A stretch of DNA of 64,000 bases from Epiperipatus broadwayi (Eukaryota > Onychophora > Udeonychophora > Euonychophora > Peripatidae). The DNA is taken from contig JAQFVV010012508.1 of the NCBI GenBank assembly GCA_028023455.1, forward strand, positions 2,785,877-2,849,876, given 5' to 3'. Under the pieces are notes generated by a model. That model was not told the DNA's origin, did no database searches, and saw nothing but the letters and a program-made list of their open reading frames with translations. A program made the position numbers and the translations under genes. Below, piece by piece: positions 57,332-64,000 of the stretch (positions are counted from its first letter, which is position 1; each line of letters starts with the position of its first letter).

Positions 57332-57668
57332 ATATTCTTCACGGCTGCATAAAGGAGTTTGCTATTAACTGAAAGGAGACCCTTTGATTCCCCTTGGAGG
57401 CCTTAAAGGAATCGAGCAGGGCAAATTCCTAATGTCCACTCCATACATTCTTGTCGTTGCAGCTGTTACTACTATGTAATTATTCATATAGTATACAAAC
57501 ATAGATGGGCTGCTCACCAACATGCATTAGCCAGTGTGGTGAGTTTATTGGCTTTTTACCTCTGAGTTTAACATAAAGAAACACCATGGTCTTTCTTCTC
57601 AGTGCCTGATAAGGCAGAATGAATGTTTGTGTAAATGATAAATATTTTTCCAATACATATATACAATT

Positions 57669-60251
57669 ATGACAGACAAAAATAAAGCATGGCCCTTATT
57701 CCCAGGAGGCTGTAAAGTGACCAACCAAGGCAGTAGTTGGTGGCCGAAGGCGGAGGGTGCTAAGAATTCCCTGATTGCGGACCCAGGCTGCCATTTGATG
57801 ACGACTTTTTATTTAGGTACTTACAACTGCAGATCACTTTCAAGTGAAGGAAGATTGCAAGAATTAGAAGAAGAACTGTCTTATATTAAATGGGACATTA
57901 TTGGACTTTGTGAAGTTAGAAGAAAAGGTGAAGAAACAATTGATTTAAAAAGTGGACATATACTCTATTATAAAGGCACACATATTGGAAATACAAGTGG
58001 AGTAGGATTCATTATAAATAAAAAGTGGAAGAACAATATTGTGGAGATTGATGGTATATCGGACAGAGTTGCAAGATTAGTTATACAACTTAATAGCAGA
58101 TACCAAATGCAGATAATTCAGGTTTATGCCCCAACAAGTTCTCATAGTGATGAAGTAGTAGAAGATTTTTATATGGATGTACAAAAGGCTTTTGATCAGA
58201 GTAAACAACATTTTAAAATTGTTATGGGAGACTTTAATGCTAGAATTGGTAGACAAATGAAAGATGAAATTGCTGTAGGTAATTTTGGTTATGGTAATAG
58301 AAATGAGAGAGGACATAGACTTGTGGAGTTTGCAGAAAAAGAAAAACTTTATATTATGAATTCATTTTTTGAGAAAAATGTTAAAAGGAAATGGACATGG
58401 AAGCATCCAAATGAAGGTACAGCAGAATTGGATTATATTTTGACTAACAGGAAATACATATTTCAAGATTGTAATGTTCTTAATAAATTTAACACAGGAA
58501 GTGATCATCGATTAGTAAGGTGTAAGTTACGTGTTAATGTAAAACTAGAGAGACAAAAATTATTGAGAAAAACAATATTTACAGTTGATATTCCTAATCT
58601 TCAGAAACATTCTAATGAATTTAAATTAGAACTTACAAATAGGTTTCAAGTGTTAGGAGATTTTGAACATGATTCAGATTTGAATGAAATTAATATGAAA
58701 ATAACTGATACACTTTTAAAAACTGCAACAAACATAGCTGGTAGAAAAAAGCAGCAATTGACTAATAAAATTTCTACTGAGACTAGAGAATTTATGAAGA
58801 AAAGAAGGAATATGAAGATATACAAAAATGATGTATTAAAAAGAATTGAATATCTCGAATTTTGTAAAATGGTACGGAAAAGAGTTGAAAATGATATAAG
58901 AAAGTATAACTGTGAAATAGCAAGGAAAGCTGTAGAAGAAAATAAAAGTCTCAAAAATGTTAAACAACATTTTGGTATTGGTAGGAAATTTATATCTGCA
59001 ATAAGAAAAAAAGATGGAATTATTACTAAAAAAAGAGATGACATCATGAAATTGGTAGAAGATTTTTATCAAGAATTATATAGTAATAAAGAACAAGTAC
59101 CTCCTATATCTATTACATCTTCCGAATTGCCCAGAATTTTAAATGAAGAAGTGAGACATGCAATTAAGTGTATGAAGAAAGGAAAGGCTCCAGGAAATGA
59201 TGGAATTATAATTGATATATTAAAAGAAGCAGGTGAAGAAATAGAAACAATTTTAGCAAAGTTATATACCAAATGTCTAAATGATAAAGATGTACCAGAA
59301 GATTGGAAGAATGCAGTAATAATATTAGTATTTAAAAAAGGTGATAAAGAAGGTATTAGAAATTACAGACCTATCAGCCTTTTATCAGTTTTATATAAAA
59401 TTTTTACCAAGATAATTACAACTCGTCTACAGAGAACTTTGGATTTCCACCAACCAAGAGAACAAGCTGGATTTAAAAGTGGTTTTAGTACAATAGATCA
59501 TATCCAGGTATTGAGAGAAGTCATAGAAAGGACAAATGAATATGAGTTGTCATTATGTTTTGGATTTGTAGATTATGAAAAGGCATTCGATTCTATACAC
59601 ATTTCTTCAGTGATTAAAGCATTGGATCATCAAGGTATAGATCCAGGATATTGTCATATTTTAAAGAATATTTATAAAAATGCAACAGCAACAATTAGAT
59701 TACATAATGATACTGGAAAAATCAACATTGAGAAATGTGTAAGACAAGGTGACTCCATATCTCCAAAACTCTTTGCAGCAGTGCTGCAAGAAGTATATTG
59801 TGGATTAAAATGGGAAACTAAAGGAGTGAAAGTAAATGGAGAGTATTTAAGTCATTTAGATTTTGCAGATGATGTAGTGGTTTTTGCAAATAATGCTTCA
59901 GAGCTGCAGGAAATGTTGCAGGAGTTAGCAGATGAAAGTAGAAAAGTAGGACTAAAGATAAATGTTAAAAAGACTAAAGTAATGTTTAATCGATTTGCTC
60001 AAAATATGAAAATAAAGATTGATTATGAAGAATTAGAAGAAGTTAACAGTTACAAATACCTTGGTCAGATTATTAATACAGATGGAAACATAATGGAGGA
60101 AATTAATCATAGAATTAAACTTGGTTGGAGTGCTTTTGGTAGAAATAACTTGATACTAAAAGGAAATATGCCTATGTGTTTGAAAAGGATGGTTTTTAAC
60201 AAATGTGTTTTACCAGTTCTTACTTATGGATCTGAGACTTGGACACTTTAA
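57669..60251 (+). CDS. LINE ORF: APE endonuclease and reverse transcriptase
   Basis: 860 codons. Endonuclease motifs: YNCRSL (residues 52-57), CEVRRK (81-86), QVYAPT (151-156), GDFNARIG (187-194) and GSDHRLV (277-283), all catalytic residues present. RT motifs: GKAPGNDGI (505-513), NYRPISLL (565-572), FVDYEKAFDSI (633-643), VRQGDSISPKLF (691-702), LDFADDVVVFAN (730-741, FADD active site) and YKYLGQII (796-803). The product nicks DNA and copies its own RNA at the cut. The frame stops in TWTL because of one extra T in a T-run near 60247. The true start may be a later Met (residue 44, just before the endonuclease). Confidence 0.92.
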   Translation: MTDKNKAWPLFPGGCKVTNQGSSWWPKAEGAKNSLIADPGCHLMTTFYLGTYNCRSLSSEGRLQELEEELSYIKWDIIGLCEVRRKGEETIDLKSGHILYYKGTHIGNTSGVGFIINKKWKNNIVEIDGISDRVARLVIQLNSRYQMQIIQVYAPTSSHSDEVVEDFYMDVQKAFDQSKQHFKIVMGDFNARIGRQMKDEIAVGNFGYGNRNERGHRLVEFAEKEKLYIMNSFFEKNVKRKWTWKHPNEGTAELDYILTNRKYIFQDCNVLNKFNTGSDHRLVRCKLRVNVKLERQKLLRKTIFTVDIPNLQKHSNEFKLELTNRFQVLGDFEHDSDLNEINMKITDTLLKTATNIAGRKKQQLTNKISTETREFMKKRRNMKIYKNDVLKRIEYLEFCKMVRKRVENDIRKYNCEIARKAVEENKSLKNVKQHFGIGRKFISAIRKKDGIITKKRDDIMKLVEDFYQELYSNKEQVPPISITSSELPRILNEEVRHAIKCMKKGKAPGNDGIIIDILKEAGEEIETILAKLYTKCLNDKDVPEDWKNAVIILVFKKGDKEGIRNYRPISLLSVLYKIFTKIITTRLQRTLDFHQPREQAGFKSGFSTIDHIQVLREVIERTNEYELSLCFGFVDYEKAFDSIHISSVIKALDHQGIDPGYCHILKNIYKNATATIRLHNDTGKINIEKCVRQGDSISPKLFAAVLQEVYCGLKWETKGVKVNGEYLSHLDFADDVVVFANNASELQEMLQELADESRKVGLKINVKKTKVMFNRFAQNMKIKIDYEELEEVNSYKYLGQIINTDGNIMEEINHRIKLGWSAFGRNNLILKGNMPMCLKRMVFNKCVLPVLTYGSETWTL

Positions 60252-60625
60252 TAGAAGAGCAATAGAGACTTTAGACCACTCAAAGGCGTATGGAGAGATG
60301 TATGTTGGGAGTAACAAGAAGAGATCGAAAACGCAATGTATGGGTAAGACAACAAACAGGTGTTACTGACCTTATTGAAAAAATTAAAAGATTGAAATGG
60401 AGTTGGGCTGGACATATTGCTAGAAGAGATGATAATAGATGGACAATTGAAATTTTAAACTGGATTCCAAGAGATTGTAAAAGACCCAGAAAGAGACCAC
60501 ATGTGAGATGGATGGATGAAATAAGAAAATGTGCAGGGGTGTTGTGGAGAAGAGAAGCTAAAGATTGGAGAAGATGGATTAAACTTGGAGAGACCATCAT
60601 CCTGCAGTGGATTGATAATGGTTGA
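60252..60625 (+). pseudogene. frameshifted C-terminal part of the LINE ORF
   Basis: The remaining C-terminal region lies in another frame (open from 60290): MERCMLGVTRRDRKRN, GHIARRDDNRWT, VRWMDEIRKCAGVLW and LQWIDNG. The truncated copy at 54.9 kb reads through the junction without the extra T, so a single-base insertion in this copy (or a sequencing error in a T-run) explains the break. Confidence 0.85.
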
Positions 60626-60644
60626 TGATGATGATATTCTTCAC

Positions 60645-61850
60645 ATTTCTTGAGAATTTCTATATACATCACTTCTATTTGTTCATTCTCTTCTAACTTC
60701 ATTTTTTCCATTACTTATTACTCCCGTCATCTCTTCCTTCTTGATTTAATTCTTATCATCTCTTTGAAAAACTTTCTCTAATATCCACATTTCCCCAGTG
60801 GATTCTTGACTTATTTGTGGAAATTTGTTGATTCTTTAAAGCACTTTAATTTTTCTTCCCTTTTTTTGTTTAATGATTTTCTCAATTTTTTCCCCTATAC
60901 TTTCTTTTTATCTTATTATCTATTTGTTTAATCATTTTTTTCTCTTTTTTAATTTTATCTATGATCTTTTTTATGATTTCATTTGTTTACTCCATCATCT
61001 TTGATTCTTTGCTTTACTAACAAAATTTTATGGTTGGCATCACCTTTTGATTCTTTTGACTTTATTGCATGTTTACCATTATAACTACTTGTTTATTGCT
61101 TTCCATTTTTTCAGTAAACTTCTATTTTTGATTTTTTTTTGACTTAGTGATTTGGCTTTCTTTATTTTCTACTTCGTCAGTATTTTTCTAGTTTTGGTTT
61201 TTCTATTCTTTTCTTGAATCTGTTTATTTATTTTAACACTTCAAATATCTGTCTTAATACTTCAATTATTGACCTTAATGCTTACAAATTTTCATTTAAT
61301 TTACCTCTCCTTTCATGTGACTATATCAACATCATTCTTAACATCTGTTAACATCAAACTTTTATTTACCCATTTATAATCTTTTTCCTGAACTTCTCTA
61401 CTTTTTTAAATCTTCTCCTTTAATTTCTTCCCAATCCTTTATTATCATGTTCCATTCTATACTGCTTAACTCATGTTGTAATCAACATCTTTTCTAAAAC
61501 TAAAGAGACTTAAAACAGTCTTGAATAATTCATCCTATTATATGTCATACTTGGATGACCATAAATGTGCCTATAGTTAAGAGAATCAAAGATAACCATA
61601 TATTCAGTTCTTATATATTAAAGCATCATTTATGTGCCAATATGCTCGATACCTTTTAAAAAATGAAAGATGAGGAGAGACAACATATTTCGTTAATTTG
61701 TATTCTAATGGATTAACTCATTTCTAGGTATACCAGCCTCAGAAATGCCACAAACTTGTTAGAAGTTCTAACATTTCTTTCTTTTCTAATATTTCTCTGC
61801 ACATGCTAGGTACATAGCAGCTAAGTTGAGTTAAGGATATTTTTTAGAGA
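60645..61850. other. T-rich intergenic segment
   Basis: Continuation of the pre-insertion segment at 56.9-57.3 kb; pyrimidine-rich on plus. A degenerate minus-strand coding origin (for example a LINE ORF1-like charged region) is possible but unproven. Confidence 0.4.
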
Positions 61851-61854
61851 GAAG

Positions 61855-62335
61855 CGATGAGATGTACTGTGACTTCTCCTTATATGAAGTCAGGAATCTC
61901 TTAGCTACTATGCCCAAAGAAACCTGTTAGCCGCTTTACCTTTCCTTTCCATTCCCCACCCTAGGTTTCCCATATTCTTCTCTATCCTGCTCCATCCCAT
62001 TTCCACAACATAATCTTTGTCAACTCCATGGCCTTTATATCTAAATCTCCCTTATCTGTTCCCAAACCCAGACTAAAAACCAGTAACCCACTTTCTGTAT
62101 AATCAGTTTGTTTATATTTATTCTTTCACAACTTCATTATTTGTACCCTTTCTGTTTTCAGGCATTTACATTCAATTAACAGATGTCTAATATTTTCTAT
62201 GCCTTCCTTACACAACTTGCAGATGAAATCACCCCCATTTTTCCATTTATGTGTATATTCCCTTGTCGCTAAAGATCCAGTTGGAGCCTTAAACCAGTAA
62301 ACTACTTCCCTCGCTATTATCATAAATTAACTCAA
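61855..62335 (-). pseudogene. LINE family K, 3' end (best-preserved knuckle)
   Basis: Minus-strand frame 62323-62126 reads FICKLCKEGIENIRHLLIEC, giving the intact C-x2-C-x8-H-x4-C knuckle, preceded by GSLATREYTHKWKN. Downstream: 'aatgggatggagcaggatag' and the terminal 'gaagtcacagtacatctcat', which marks the 3' end near 61.85 kb. 5'-truncated. Confidence 0.75.
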
Positions 62336-62430
62336 AGGCTAAACTCTTCATACAGTGGTACCATCCAGTGCAAGCCAGAGTAATCAATGGATGCAAGAAC
62401 ATTAGTGACATTTAGTGGTGTAATGTTTTT
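62336..62430. mobile_element. family A terminal fragment
   Basis: GGCTAAACTCTTCATACAGT through 'agagtaatcaatggatgcaa', then a jump to the tail 'gacatttagtggtgtaat'. Core deleted. Confidence 0.7.
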
Positions 62431-62910
62431 TATAAAAATACAATCACTGAAATGACAATATGTATATGTTTAGAGACAGAAAACACAAGCATAACAGGAT
62501 AACAAACAAGTTATTTAATGATAAGATAGATATCTAATTTTAATGAGGCATACTGACATAATGAAATCTTGGAAATTAATATTGAAAACATATGCATTAA
62601 AAATTTAAAGAGCGTAATGTGTTTATATATACTCAATTTATTGTAATATTTAGAATTATTGTATAATTATGAAATCTATGGGACATATTCTATGATTACA
62701 TACATTCACACATATATATCTATACACCCACACCCAAAATATAAAATAATATTAACATTGAGAAATATGTACATATAGAATATTGTCTAAAAAAAAAAAA
62801 AAAAGAACAAAATACAAGTATTTATATATAACACCACTATGAAATACAGTTAAAAATCATTAATTGTAATTATAATAAATTGTAAATTTTCTTATTTATA
62901 GAATATTATT
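62431..62910. other. AT-rich spacer
   Basis: An A-run near 62789-62803. Nothing else. Confidence 0.5.
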
Positions 62911-62913
62911 CTT

Positions 62914-63233
62914 CAAAATTCAAAAAATATTAATCACAACAAACAATTTGCCAAGCACTTTTGGCACAGTATACCAGAATCATGGGGACATATTGGAACT
63001 GAACGGTTAATATTCCAGATGCATGCTCAGTGGAACACTAGTATTATGCTAATTGATAATTATTTTTAGACTTTGCAATAAACATTATCAATCAGCATAA
63101 CATTAGCGTTCCACTGAGAATGCACTGGAATATTAACCATTCAGTTCCAATATGTCACCATGATTCATTCTGGTATACTGTACCGAAAGTGCTTGGCAAA
63201 TTGTTCATTGGGATTAATATTTTTTGAATTTTG
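62914..63233. mobile_element. foldback element, arms about 145 bp
   Basis: CAAAATTCAAAAAATATTAAT at the left edge is mirrored at 63213-63233. The arms share 'ttgccaagcacttt', 'ggtatactgt' and 'ccattcagttccaatatgtc'. The loop is about 30 bp. Noncoding; a transcript would be a nearly continuous hairpin. Confidence 0.75.
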
Positions 63234-64000
63234 GCTGCTCTGTTTAAATATATAGTGAAAAATAATTTTCATTATCTGATAGAGTTTTTTGTATTATTTA
63301 TTTATAAAATACTATTTATATTATTTTACAAAATCTTATTAATATTTAAGACCTTTTTTTTTTTTTTCTATAATAAAATTAACCTTTTAAATATATCAAT
63401 ACAAAATGTGTATTTGTACAGGTAAGATTTCACATTATTGCACAATTGGATTTTTTCTCCTGATTATTACTCTAGCTGATCATAAATTATTTATTTATAT
63501 TAATCTTTTTTTAATAAGCATAATTTGATTTCTTTATTTTAGACATGTTTATCTGCAGACTATGAATTCAATTGGATTGATGCTTCCATATTTTTATTGG
63601 CATTATTACCATTCATATAACAGGCATTTATTAGCATTTGAACAGATGATTTAACTGGATGCCATATTTCTTAAATGATTACATAGTTCGTCAAAGAACA
63701 CTGGGTTTAACATCCATCTTTAGTCAAACATTTTAATTAACTCACATATAATGTGGTTATACATTTTTGGATCACTTAATATAACTGTGAGTTACTTATT
63801 TAGTGATTTATAATGGAAAAAAATCGTATCCATTATTAGTTGGCTAGGTCCGATTTAAATATTCCAGAAGAAATTTTATCTAGCTAATTCTCTTACAGAA
63901 AACAGTTTAAGATCAAAATACGAAACAGCATAATTTTTTATTATTCAATATACATATCTGTTTCTTTTCTTCTACAAAATTAGAATGGATACATTTATTT
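63234..64000. other. AT-rich sequence to window end
   Basis: No feature supported. Confidence 0.5.

Larger units (their letters stand above)
57343..60633 (+). mobile_element. RTE-like LINE, full length with 11-bp TSD
   Basis: Perfect TSD ATATTCTTCAC (57332-57342 and 60634-60644) delimits a 3.29-kb element: a 5' untranslated region of about 325 bp, one long ORF with endonuclease and reverse transcriptase, and a 3' end made of TGA repeats rather than poly(A), as in RTE-type LINEs. Three older relatives lie in the window (7.6, 39.6-40.4, 54.9 kb). The intact TSD and long ORF show this is the youngest LINE here. Confidence 0.92.

Noticed and set aside
58077-59272. Several minus-strand open frames of 67-133 codons across the LINE
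   Set aside because: They are shadows of the plus-strand LINE ORF, with no conserved motif.
12-64000. Host protein-coding gene with introns somewhere in the window
   Set aside because: I searched the more balanced stretches (18.6, 24, 45.3, 49.5, 50.2 kb) and found no exon-like domain with splice signals. Single short exons cannot be excluded without transcript data.

Overview
This is a strongly AT-rich eukaryotic window, most likely from an invertebrate animal. I find no host protein-coding gene, rRNA or functional tRNA gene. The readable content is transposable-element debris: LINEs, Penelope-like retroelements (PLEs), tRNA-derived SINEs, hAT and TA-flanked DNA transposons, and many foldback repeats. 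The species cannot be fixed from the sequence. An animal is favoured by the combination of a SPIN-type hAT, PLEs with GIY-YIG endonuclease and RTE-like LINEs. Family letters below are local names.

The most notable content is an interspersed family (A) present in about 17 copies between 0.9 and 62.4 kb. It is noncoding, flanked by target-site duplications (TSDs) of variable length (10-17 bp), and arranged as direct tandem units or inverted (palindromic) units. Most longer copies carry the conserved parts of a type I hammerhead ribozyme (HHR): CTGA[C/T]GA, a short stem II, GAAAC, a palindromic ACTAGT stem III and a GTC cleavage triplet, closed by a stem I of two helices with an internal loop. 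Two copies hold tandem same-strand ribozymes 456 and 438 nt apart, as in animal retrozymes and PLE pseudo-LTRs.

PLE relics that could once have supplied the enzyme lie among them: 50.4-53.9 kb (-), 36.2-38.6 kb (+, with an inverted 3' end), 40.9-41.2 kb (-) and probably 31.9-32.5 kb (-). They retain RT motifs (KTHKEGFPLR, LDIENMY, RYVDD) and GIY-YIG domains but carry stops, frameshifts and nested insertions.

Layout: 0-9 kb, family A copies, the 3' end of LINE family K, SINE B, a SPIN element and MITEs. 9-18 kb, the tandem family A array, foldbacks E and G, SINE C and more family A. 18-28 kb, mostly unassigned AT-rich DNA with SINE B, foldback D and one family A copy. 28.8-30.9 kb, a hAT transposon relic with transposase remnants and a minisatellite. 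31-42 kb, PLE relics, a 90-bp tandem repeat, an RTE relic and MITE F. 42.5-43.9 kb, a TA-flanked transposon. 45-49 kb, LINE relics, a hAT with 8-bp TSD and foldbacks. 50-55 kb, a PLE riddled with datable insertions. 57.3-60.6 kb, a nearly intact RTE-like LINE with TSD. 61.9-63.2 kb, LINE K (-) and a foldback. The remainder is AT-rich sequence in which I recognise nothing.
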